From the NCBI GenBank assembly GCA_039819115.1, contig JBCBST010000131.1, positions 1 through 8,606 on the forward strand: a stretch of DNA of 8,606 nucleotides. The letters are read 5' to 3'. The notes beneath the pieces are model-generated. The model made no database searches and was not told the origin of the DNA. It saw only the letters and a list, made by a program, of their open reading frames with translations. The DNA comes from JBCBST01 sp039819115. Lineage in GTDB: Bacteria; Bacteroidota; Rhodothermia; Balneolales; Balneolaceae. The translations under genes were made by a program, and so were the position numbers. Shown piece by piece: positions 1 to 6,473 of the stretch; the first letter of the stretch is position 1; each line of letters opens with the position of its first letter.

Positions 1-31
1 GTGATAATGAGGGTATTGTTCTCATTATCAC
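1..31. repeat. Perfect 11-base inverted repeat with 9-base loop inside hemL
   Basis: GTGATAATGAG at 1-11 and CTCATTATCAC at 21-31 are exact reverse complements around a 9-base spacer. The RNA could fold into an AU-rich hairpin. There is no T tract on the coding side, and it lies within the hemL frame, so it is not a terminator. It may extend past the window edge only as coding sequence. Confidence 0.6.
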
Positions 32-716
32 ACAATGATCGCAATCCTTTTAAAAACTCATTGTTTGGTGGAATACACCCCATGTTGCCGGCTACAGGCT
101 CCAGGATAATGGCAGCGATCTCACCTTTGTTTGCCTCAGCCAGCATGCGAACATGCTCCAGATCGTTATAGTGTGAAATGAGGGTATCAGAAGCAGTACC
201 TGGAGTTACCCCTGGGCTGCTTGGTGTACCGAGTGTTAATGCTCCACTCCCGGCTTCAATCAAAAACGAATCGCCATGGCCATGGTAGCACCCCTTAAAC
301 TTTATGATCTTATTTTTACCGGTATATCCACGGGCAAGGCGTATGGCACTCATACATGCTTCTGTGCCGGAGTTAACCATGCGGATTTTATCCACACCTG
401 GTATAGCCGAGACAATGAGTTCGGCCATCTTGATTTCCAGTTCGGTAGGAGCACCAAAAGAGGTTGATTTTTCAGCCGTCTCAGTAATTGCTTTTGTCAC
501 ATCCGGATCGGCATGACCAAGCAGCATAGGCCCCCACGATCCAATGTAGTCGATGTATCGGTTTCCTGCTTCATCATACAAATAAGCCCCTGATGCTTTA
601 CTCATAAATACAGGATTACCACCCACGGCGTTAAATGCTCTGACCGGAGAGTTTACCCCTCCAGGAATGGTTTTACGTGCCCGTTTATATAGCTGTTCGT
701 TGATATCAGGTGTCAT
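1..716 (-). CDS. hemL: Glutamate-1-semialdehyde 2,1-aminomutase, 3' end cut by the window edge
   Basis: HemL is a PLP enzyme that isomerises glutamate-1-semialdehyde, the unstable product of HemA, to 5-aminolevulinate in the cytosol. About 239 residues are visible of the usual 425-435. The start ATG (714-716) gives the family N-terminus, with IPGGVNSPVRAF at residues 17-28. Further on are WGPMLLGH (61-68), NSGTEA (115-120, PLP phosphate region), GCYHGHGD (142-149), PSSPGV (165-170) and EPVAGNMG (206-213). The WGPMLLGH and EPVAGNMG blocks separate HemL from other class III aminotransferases. The DEV motif and the PLP-binding lysine lie beyond base 1. Eleven bases (CCC, seven T, G on the coding strand) separate it from the hemB stop, with no Shine-Dalgarno sequence. 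Just before the edge the loop after LCD reads NENNTLIIT, which seems one residue longer than usual if DEV follows directly. No stop or frameshift is seen. Confidence 0.97.
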   Translation of the reverse strand, partial: MTPDINEQLYKRARKTIPGGVNSPVRAFNAVGGNPVFMSKASGAYLYDEAGNRYIDYIGSWGPMLLGHADPDVTKAITETAEKSTSFGAPTELEIKMAELIVSAIPGVDKIRMVNSGTEACMSAIRLARGYTGKNKIIKFKGCYHGHGDSFLIEAGSGALTLGTPSSPGVTPGTASDTLISHYNDLEHVRMLAEANKGEIAAIILEPVAGNMGCIPPNNEFLKGLRSLCDNENNTLII

Positions 717-727
717 CAAAAAAAGGG

Positions 728-1702
728 TCAAAGATGTTTGGCGGCTTGTTTTGCGAAGTAGGTGGCAATTAAATCAGCTCCGGCACGCTTAAATCCGATA
801 AGCGCTTCGAGCATGGCATCGATCTCATGTATCCAGCCCTGGCGGGAGGCTGCTTTAATCATTGCATATTCACCAGATACCTGATAAGCAGCTATGGGAG
901 TATTAAAGGTCTGGTTGGCACGAAGAATGATATCCAGGTAAGGCATTCCCGGCTTAACCATAACGATATCTGCACCTTCTTCAATATCCAGTTCAATTTC
1001 ACGAAGTGCCTCTTTGGCATTCGCTACGTTCATCTGGTACGTTTTTTTGTCTCCAAATCCGGGTGCTGAGTCCAATGCATCCCGGAAGGGGCCATAAAAT
1101 GAGGAAGCATATTTTGCACTGTACGCCATAATACCGGTATCCTGGCACGATATATCGTCTAGTGCGTTTCGTATCGCTTTTATACGACCATCCATCATAT
1201 CGGATGGGGCAACGAAGTCAGCTCCGGCCTCAGCATGCGAAACCGACATCTTAGCCAATACATCTACCGTACGATCATTAATGATGACCCCGTCTTGGAT
1301 AATACCATCATGCCCGAATGATGAATACGGATCAAGAGCCACATCAGACATGACGATCAGGTCTGGGAATTCACGTTTGATATACCTGATGGTGCGTTGC
1401 ATTAACCCTTCCGAATTCAGTGCTTCTGTACCGGAGTTGTCTTTTTTCTCATCAGGTACTTTTACAAAAACAAGAACAGAGCGTATACCAGCAGCACATA
1501 GTTCTTCCAATTCTTGTGGGAGTGTATCGAGGCTATATCGGTAATAGCCAGGCATACTTGGTATTTCTTCTTTTGTCTGTTTTCCTTCCACTACAAAAAC
1601 AGGAGCAATAAAATCGGTAGGGGAAAGCCGGTGTTCCTGTACCAGGTCTCGTATAGAAGAAGTAGCGCGTAATCTTCTGGGACGTTGATCGGGAAATGGC
1701 AT
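728..1702 (-). CDS. hemB: Porphobilinogen synthase (delta-aminolevulinic acid dehydratase), Mg-type
   Basis: HemB condenses two 5-aminolevulinate molecules into porphobilinogen. At 324 residues it is full length for the family. The N-terminus has RLRATSSIRDLV (10-21) and FIAPVFVVEG (31-40). The Schiff-base lysines are expected at K197 (YSAKYASSFYGPFRDA) and K250 (IVMVKPGMPYLDII). QVSGEYAMI (274-282) is the usual C-terminal substrate-loop block. The metal region at 120-133 reads DVALDPYSSFGHDG. The three cysteines of zinc enzymes (DVCLCEYT-like) are replaced by A122, D124 and other residues, as in the magnesium-dependent, zinc-independent class of plants, Pseudomonas and Chlorobium. Activity without active-site zinc is therefore inferred. 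The start ATG overlaps the hemF stop by one base (TAATG), which suggests termination-reinitiation. Confidence 0.98.
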   Translation of the reverse strand: MPFPDQRPRRLRATSSIRDLVQEHRLSPTDFIAPVFVVEGKQTKEEIPSMPGYYRYSLDTLPQELEELCAAGIRSVLVFVKVPDEKKDNSGTEALNSEGLMQRTIRYIKREFPDLIVMSDVALDPYSSFGHDGIIQDGVIINDRTVDVLAKMSVSHAEAGADFVAPSDMMDGRIKAIRNALDDISCQDTGIMAYSAKYASSFYGPFRDALDSAPGFGDKKTYQMNVANAKEALREIELDIEEGADIVMVKPGMPYLDIILRANQTFNTPIAAYQVSGEYAMIKAASRQGWIHEIDAMLEALIGFKRAGADLIATYFAKQAAKHL

Positions 1703-2637
1703 TATGTTTCTGTGTCGGTTAGGTTAATCCAGTCAACAGGTCGGAGATGGGCTAACAGTTCGGCTTCGGGGGTGCCAGTTTCAGGATGTGTATCGTAATC
1801 CCAGCGAACTCTTGGTGGAAGGCTCATTAAAATAGATTCGATTCTCCCTTTTGTTTTGAGTCCAAATAGTGTGCCACGATCGTGAATCAGATTAAATTCT
1901 ACGTAACGACCTCTTCTTAACTCCTGCCAATATCGGTTTTCAGGGGTATAGGTCATGTCTTTTCTTCTGGATAAAATAGGTAGGTACGCATCGGTGAAGG
2001 CATACCCTGCTGTTTTACAAAAACTGAAAAGATGATCGAGATGATCCGTATCTGTTGGTCTTAAATAATCAAAGAATAACCCGCCAATTCCTCTGCTTTC
2101 ATTTCTGTGATGATTGAAGAAATACGCATCGCATTCGCTTTTAAACCGGCTATAAAAGGTATCGTCAAACTGATCGCACACGTCTTTGTGGATGGTATGA
2201 AAATGAATGGCATCCTCGGGGAACAAGTAGTAGGGGGTAAGATCAGCACCTCCTCCAAACCATTGATCTTTAATAGCTTTTGTTTCTTTGTCATACATTT
2301 CGAAATATCGATAGTTTGCATGAACCGTTGGAGCGAAAGGGTTTTTTGGATGGATCACTAATGATATTCCACAGGCAAAGAACTCAGAATCTTCGACACC
2401 AAGTTTATCCCTGAGCGATTCAGGTAGTTCGCCGCCTACCACGGAAATATTAACTCCTCCTTTTTCAATAACGTCCCCATCCGAAAGTACTCGAGTACTT
2501 CCATAGCCAAATCCATCTCTTTTCCAGTCATCAATCACGAACTTTCTAGTCGGTTCGTGTTGTTCAATACCATCACAGATATGCTGCTGCACACTTTTGA
2601 TGAACGCTGTAAATTCGTCTTTACGAGAGACTTTCAT
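1702..2637 (-). CDS. hemF: Oxygen-dependent coproporphyrinogen III oxidase
   Basis: HemF uses molecular oxygen, without a metal or organic cofactor, to decarboxylate two propionates of coproporphyrinogen III, giving protoporphyrinogen IX. At 311 residues it has the normal bacterial length. Family blocks, in order, are KGGVNISVV (59-67), SLVIHPKNPFAPTVHANYRY (92-111), WFGGGADLTPYY (126-137), HHRNESRGIGGLFFDYL (176-192), RRGRYVEFNLIHDRGTLFGL (241-260, with D253 in the DRGT segment linked to catalysis) and RIESILMSLPP (265-275). The EKGGVNISVV stretch looks closer to the eukaryotic EKAGVSISVV form than to the ERGGVNFS form of enterobacteria, as far as memory allows. The ATG overlaps the hemE stop (ATGA, 2634-2637) and has no Shine-Dalgarno sequence. 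The radical-SAM alternative HemN is unrelated and absent from the window. Confidence 0.98.
   Translation of the reverse strand: MKVSRKDEFTAFIKSVQQHICDGIEQHEPTRKFVIDDWKRDGFGYGSTRVLSDGDVIEKGGVNISVVGGELPESLRDKLGVEDSEFFACGISLVIHPKNPFAPTVHANYRYFEMYDKETKAIKDQWFGGGADLTPYYLFPEDAIHFHTIHKDVCDQFDDTFYSRFKSECDAYFFNHHRNESRGIGGLFFDYLRPTDTDHLDHLFSFCKTAGYAFTDAYLPILSRRKDMTYTPENRYWQELRRGRYVEFNLIHDRGTLFGLKTKGRIESILMSLPPRVRWDYDTHPETGTPEAELLAHLRPVDWINLTDTET
2485..2500. repeat. 16-base perfect palindrome inside hemF
   Basis: AAGTACTCGAGTACTT reads the same on both strands. It covers hemF codons for about S47 to L51. Eight independent base pairs have to match, so roughly 0.1 such sites are expected by chance in this length of DNA. 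No function is evident. Confidence 0.5.
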
Positions 2638-3677
2638 AGCTGATTGATGTTGATTTCCTGAACTGTTTTTATGAAATGACGGGCATGTTCCACAGGGACA
2701 TTGGGTAGAATACCGTGCCCAAGGTTTGCTATATAGTTTCTGGCACCAAATTCCTGGACCATAGCTTTGGTTTCTGTAGCGATTGTATCTGGGTCTGCTA
2801 ATAATTTTGAAGGGTCAAAATTTCCCTGAACCACCATATCCTGGCCTGCATATGCGCGGGCATCAGCAGGGTTGCACCCCCAACCCATTCCAAAAGCATG
2901 TACGTTAGAATCGGTAAAACGAGCATACGACCATTCAGCATCTTTGCAGAATAAAATGAGGGGCACTCCGTAATCTTCATCGGCAATTGCCTTTAAGCAA
3001 GGATAGGCATACTCCAGAAAGTCTTTTGGTGCCAATGCAGCCGCCCAGGACTCGAATACTTGCAATACCTGTGCGCCTGCCGCAACCTGAGCGTGTAAGT
3101 ACTCAATGGTTAGCGCTGTCATCAGTTCCAGGAGATGTTGACCTGCTTTGGGTTGAGCAAAAAGGAAAGACTTTGCCGTGGAAAATGTTTTTGAACCCTG
3201 ACCTTCTACCAGATAACAAAAAAGAGTCCATGGAGCACCGGCAAAGCCGATTAAAGGGACACGACCATCTAAGGTTTTGCGGGTTAGGGTCAGGGCATCA
3301 TATACATAGCTTAACTGTTCAATAGCCGGAATCGGTGAGATGGTACGTGCTTTTTCTACCGTTTGTATTGGATCAGGTAAAAATGGTCCAAAACCCGGTT
3401 TAAGCTGAACTTCTACACCAAGACATTCAATCAGAACTAAAATGTCTGAGAATAGAATAGCCGCGTCTGTACCAACAAGGTCGACAGGCTGTATGGTGAT
3501 TTCACAGGCAATTTCAGGTGTTTTAACCCGCTCAAAAAACGAATATTTATTACGTAGCTCCCGATATTCGGGTAAATATCTGCCGGCTTGTCGCATCATC
3601 CAAACCGGAATTCGCTCGACAGGTTTTCTTTCGAGCACATCCAGCATAAGGCGGTTTTTCATTTCAGGAAAAGTCAT
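2634..3677 (-). CDS. hemE: Uroporphyrinogen III decarboxylase
   Basis: HemE removes the carboxyl groups of the four acetate side chains of uroporphyrinogen III to give coproporphyrinogen III. It needs no cofactor. Its 347 residues match the family. VWMMRQAGRYLPEYRELR (25-42) is the arginine-rich N-terminal signature. D78 in AAILFSDIL matches the aspartate that coordinates the pyrrole nitrogens. PLIGFAGAPWTL (141-152) and VFESWAAAL (207-215, usually FDSWAG) are active-site blocks. VVQGNFDPSKLLA (282-294) and NLGHGILPNVP (318-328, with the conserved histidine H321) close the barrel. The start ATG lies 6 bases after the hemD stop, and the family N-terminus (MKNRLMLDVLERKPVERIPVWMMRQ region) begins close to it, so no longer form is needed. 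This is the last step before the oxidative, oxygen-using part of the pathway. Confidence 0.98.
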   Translation of the reverse strand: MTFPEMKNRLMLDVLERKPVERIPVWMMRQAGRYLPEYRELRNKYSFFERVKTPEIACEITIQPVDLVGTDAAILFSDILVLIECLGVEVQLKPGFGPFLPDPIQTVEKARTISPIPAIEQLSYVYDALTLTRKTLDGRVPLIGFAGAPWTLFCYLVEGQGSKTFSTAKSFLFAQPKAGQHLLELMTALTIEYLHAQVAAGAQVLQVFESWAAALAPKDFLEYAYPCLKAIADEDYGVPLILFCKDAEWSYARFTDSNVHAFGMGWGCNPADARAYAGQDMVVQGNFDPSKLLADPDTIATETKAMVQEFGARNYIANLGHGILPNVPVEHARHFIKTVQEININQL

Positions 3678-3683
3678 AAGCAG

Positions 3684-4358
3684 TTAAGTATTCAATGTTC
3701 TTACCAGTGAAGCAAAGGTTGCTTCCGTGGCTTCTTTTATTTTTCCAGCACCTAAATCATTTAGTTCATGGGTGGTGGATGGGCCAATGGAGTAGTAGGT
3801 TACATGCGGTAGAAAGGGATTATGCTGACTGAACGAGCGAACGGCACTTGGGCTCATAAACACGATCTTCGTAAATATATCCTGATCAACCTGCTGTGGA
3901 GTTAGCGACGTATCATATACTTCAATTTCATGTACGGTAGTATCGTGGGGTAGGTGATCAGAAACAGATGTCGGTTTGATGTTTCCACAAAAATGTATGA
4001 CTTCAGAAATCCTATGTGACGCGATTAAATCAGCCAATGCTTTTGCGTTATACTCTGTGGGCATGTGCACTGGCTTTTCTAGCAAAGTGAGCAACGAGCG
4101 CACCTTAGGCCCCACAGCGAATAATAAATCGGGGATTATCAGATCGTTTTTTTCCAGAACGACGGCGTTTACTGCATTAGAACTGGTGAAAACCCAGGCT
4201 TCTGCTGTATCTGCAATCGAGCTAATCCATGAAGAAGAAGGGCGTGGTTGTATGTTTATAAATGGAATGTCGGTATGCGGAACGTGTAATTGTTCGCAAA
4301 GCACTCTCTGCTCAGCGGAAAGTGTGCGGGTAAACAGAATGCTTTGTTTTGTTGGCAT
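3684..4358 (-). CDS. hemD: Uroporphyrinogen III synthase
   Basis: HemD cyclises hydroxymethylbilane while inverting ring D, giving uroporphyrinogen III. The family is poorly conserved, so position directly after hemC is important support. At 224 residues it is slightly short (often 240-260) but has the two-domain pattern: ILFTR (7-11), WVFTSSNAV (55-63), FAVGPKV (80-86), HFCGN (122-126), EVYDT (146-150), IVFMSPSAVRSF (165-176) and YYSIGPSTTHEL (188-199). It is a stand-alone HemD. No SUMT/CobA methyltransferase domain is fused and no siroheme gene is nearby. It starts 5 bases after the hemC stop. This is the only start in the window with a modest purine-rich stretch at usual spacing (GGGGA, about 8 bases upstream). 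The function is very likely, though the sequence signal alone is weaker than for its neighbours. Confidence 0.93.
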   Translation of the reverse strand: MPTKQSILFTRTLSAEQRVLCEQLHVPHTDIPFINIQPRPSSSWISSIADTAEAWVFTSSNAVNAVVLEKNDLIIPDLLFAVGPKVRSLLTLLEKPVHMPTEYNAKALADLIASHRISEVIHFCGNIKPTSVSDHLPHDTTVHEIEVYDTSLTPQQVDQDIFTKIVFMSPSAVRSFSQHNPFLPHVTYYSIGPSTTHELNDLGAGKIKEATEATFASLVRTLNT

Positions 4359-4363
4359 AGAGC

Positions 4364-5269
4364 TTATCCCCGTTCTGTATGACGATGTACAAGGGCAGAG
4401 GCACCTTGTTCAAGCGCTTCCTCAGCCCACTCTTTACCCCGATCGGTATGGGCAGAATCTACCGGTATCTGTTTGTTAATGTCGATTCGCGTACGCCCAT
4501 CTACCGATAATACTGTGCCATGAAACAGTAACTGTTGGTCTTTGATATGCGCATATCCTCCTACCGGTGATGAGCATCCGGCTTCCAGCTTATTCATAAA
4601 TGAACGCTCGATATCAACACACCGTCGTGCATATGGGTCTTCAAGCTGGGATATGGTTTGATGTAATGTCGAATCTTTTCGGATAATAATTCCCAATGCC
4701 CCTTGCGACGGAGCGGGGACCATCCACGTCAGAACCTGGGAAATTCTACCATCAAGCTGTAGGCGGTGCAGTCCTGCATACGCAAAAATGCCTCCATAAC
4801 AGTCTTGAGTATCTATTTTTCGAATACGAGTGGGTACATTTCCCCTAAGTCCGATTACCGAATCTTCAGGAAACCTGTTTTTCCAAAAAGCTGTCCTGCG
4901 AATACTTCCGGTTGCGATGATACGCTGTTTGGCATTCGAATCTGATTGATGTGATCTGACGAGCACATCAAAGGGATTTTCACGAGTTGGAACCGCGCAT
5001 AGTACAAGCTCTTCATGTAATACTGTTGGTACATCCTTCAGAGAGTGTACAGCGAGGTCAATATCGTTATTGATAAGAGCCTCATCTAACGCTTTTGTAA
5101 ATACGCCTTTGTCTCCCAATTTATGAATGGGTATATCCTGAATCCGGTCACCAAATGATTCAATCTCAAGGATCTCGATTTTAATATCCAACTCACTAAG
5201 CTTTGTACGGATATAGTGCGCCTGCCAAAGCGCAAGATCGCTATTACGGGTACCTATACGTACTATCAT
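4364..5269 (-). CDS. hemC: Hydroxymethylbilane synthase (porphobilinogen deaminase)
   Basis: HemC polymerises four porphobilinogen units into the linear tetrapyrrole hydroxymethylbilane on a covalently bound dipyrromethane cofactor. Its 301 residues are normal. IVRIGTRNSDLALWQA (2-17) is the N-terminal block. GDKGVFTKALDEALI (52-66) and DLAVHSLKDVPT (71-82) follow, with D79 the expected catalytic aspartate. RENPFDVLV (96-104), ATGSIRR (119-125) and LRGNVPTRIRKI (141-152) bind the cofactor and substrate carboxylates. PAPSQGALGI (185-194) and EAGCSSPVGGYA (229-240) come last, with C232 the cofactor-attachment cysteine. All key residues are present. The ATG overlaps the hemA stop (ATGA, 5266-5269). 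The only purine-rich stretch upstream (GAAGAAGG) is about 12 bases away, too far for a good Shine-Dalgarno sequence, so coupling to hemA is likely. Confidence 0.98.
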   Translation of the reverse strand: MIVRIGTRNSDLALWQAHYIRTKLSELDIKIEILEIESFGDRIQDIPIHKLGDKGVFTKALDEALINNDIDLAVHSLKDVPTVLHEELVLCAVPTRENPFDVLVRSHQSDSNAKQRIIATGSIRRTAFWKNRFPEDSVIGLRGNVPTRIRKIDTQDCYGGIFAYAGLHRLQLDGRISQVLTWMVPAPSQGALGIIIRKDSTLHQTISQLEDPYARRCVDIERSFMNKLEAGCSSPVGGYAHIKDQQLLFHGTVLSVDGRTRIDINKQIPVDSAHTDRGKEWAEEALEQGASALVHRHTERG

Positions 5270-6438
5270 GAAGGGAGTAAACCTTCTTCCAGCTGGTCTA
5301 TGTGAATAGCGAGAACCTTCTTTTTTAAACGGTGCGCGAACTCCTGTAGCTTAAGGAATGCTTCCTCATCCAACTGATTCTTTAAACGATCTAATTCGGA
5401 CTCGGCTATGGAATCCAAATGCGTATGGATATGAGTGATGGTAGGAACGATAGCCTCTTTACGCTGTACTTTTCTTAAAAAACCAGCCTTTTCCTCTTCA
5501 AGAATAGTAGCTACCTGCGGGATTAGTTGTTTACGATTCTGAATCGCTTCATGGTTGGCCTGTGCAATGGAGTCCATATCTACAAGATGAACTCCATCTA
5601 CTTGTTGTACATCGCGATCTACATTTCTGGGGACTGATAAATCCAGAATTAATCGTTTTTTGTAGGGTAGTTGCTTCAACTCAGAAGCTTTGATAATGGG
5701 TTGTTCAGATCCTGTAGCGGTAACGATTACATCCGCCTTTGTGAGTTCTTCAGAAAAATGCTCTATCTCTAGGGCTTTAATATTGAATCGATTGGCAAGT
5801 GCAAGGGCACGATTATAGGTGCGGTTAATTACTGTGATGTATTCCACACCATTTGATATCAAATTGCTGCATGAGTTCTGCCCCATTTTCCCCGCACCAA
5901 TAAGCAGTACACGTACCCTGGATAAGTCCTTAAACGTATTCGAAACAATTTGAGTAGCGGCATAACCAACCGATGCAGCGCCAGTGCCAAAAGAAGTTTC
6001 CGTTCGGGTTCGTTTGTGGGCGCGAAATACGGAATGAATCAGGTCATGAAATGTTCCGGTAAAATGAACGGACTTCGATCGATGATATGCCTTTTTCAAC
6101 TGCTGTATGATTTGCACATCTCCAAGGATTTGAGAATCCAGTCCGAGTCCGACCTTATATAAGTGGTGAATGGCGTCATCGTTTCGGTAACTGTATCCAA
6201 ACGAACGAAATAACTCAGGGGTAATACCAGAAATCTTACAAAATTCAGGGATCAATTCTTTGGGGTCACAGCAGGCATACACCTCAATACGATTACATGT
6301 ATTTAGCACAATAACTCCACCAACCTCGGGCGCGAGTTGCCTGATGAGCTCTTGCTGTTTAATACTATTCAGGGATACTTGTTCTCTGATGGATAGATCA
6401 CTTTTCCAGTGAGAGATCCCAATTACACCAAATGTCAT
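5266..6438 (-). CDS. hemA: Glutamyl-tRNA reductase
   Basis: HemA reduces glutamyl-tRNA with NADPH to glutamate-1-semialdehyde. It is the committed and usually rate-controlling step of the C5 pathway. It has 390 residues, compared with about 415 in many bacteria. The catalytic domain has GISHWKSDLSIRE (7-19, a looser version of the GLNHKTAPVEVRE signature), VLNTCNRIEVYA (44-55) with nucleophile C48, and HLYKVGLGLDSQILGD (92-107). The NADPH domain shows LLIGAGKMGQ (178-187), INRTYNRALALANRF (204-218) and LDLSVPRNVD (265-274). A helical C-terminal dimerisation region (about 300-385) is intact. The start is well fixed: an in-frame TAG lies six codons upstream (6454-6456) with no other start codon between. 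It is the only gene preceded by more than 11 bases of intergenic DNA. HemL, its metabolic partner, is at the far end of the cluster. Confidence 0.98.
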   Translation of the reverse strand: MTFGVIGISHWKSDLSIREQVSLNSIKQQELIRQLAPEVGGVIVLNTCNRIEVYACCDPKELIPEFCKISGITPELFRSFGYSYRNDDAIHHLYKVGLGLDSQILGDVQIIQQLKKAYHRSKSVHFTGTFHDLIHSVFRAHKRTRTETSFGTGAASVGYAATQIVSNTFKDLSRVRVLLIGAGKMGQNSCSNLISNGVEYITVINRTYNRALALANRFNIKALEIEHFSEELTKADVIVTATGSEQPIIKASELKQLPYKKRLILDLSVPRNVDRDVQQVDGVHLVDMDSIAQANHEAIQNRKQLIPQVATILEEEKAGFLRKVQRKEAIVPTITHIHTHLDSIAESELDRLKNQLDEEAFLKLQEFAHRLKKKVLAIHIDQLEEGLLPS

Positions 6439-6473
6439 GTATAGTTTTTCAATCTAGAGTAGCCGGCTAAAGT
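6439..6473. other. 35-base hemY-hemA intergenic gap, the longest in the window
   Basis: This gap separates the hemY stop (6474-6476) from the hemA start. It holds a perfect 10-base palindrome, TAGCCGGCTA, at 6460-6469, and no Shine-Dalgarno sequence. The palindrome is too short, and has no T tract after it on the coding strand, to be an intrinsic terminator. I see no clear promoter of the Bacteroidota type (TTTG about 19 bases from TAnnTTTG). It could be a weak regulatory or RNA-processing site, but nothing proves that. Confidence 0.35.

Noticed and set aside
717..727. Seven-T run between hemB and hemL as a terminator
   Set aside because: No GC-rich hairpin precedes the run, and hemL starts immediately after it.
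2061..2321. 86-residue minus-strand frame within hemF
   Set aside because: It is an alternative frame of the conserved WFGGGADLTP region. No frameshift is needed, as hemF is intact in its own frame.
2987..3325. 112-residue plus-strand open frame inside hemE
   Set aside because: It is fully antisense to conserved hemE sequence and has no family motif.
3976..4479. 167-residue open frame on the plus strand across the hemD-hemC junction
   Set aside because: It is antisense to two well-supported genes, shows no recognisable domain, and its composition looks like a reverse-frame shadow.
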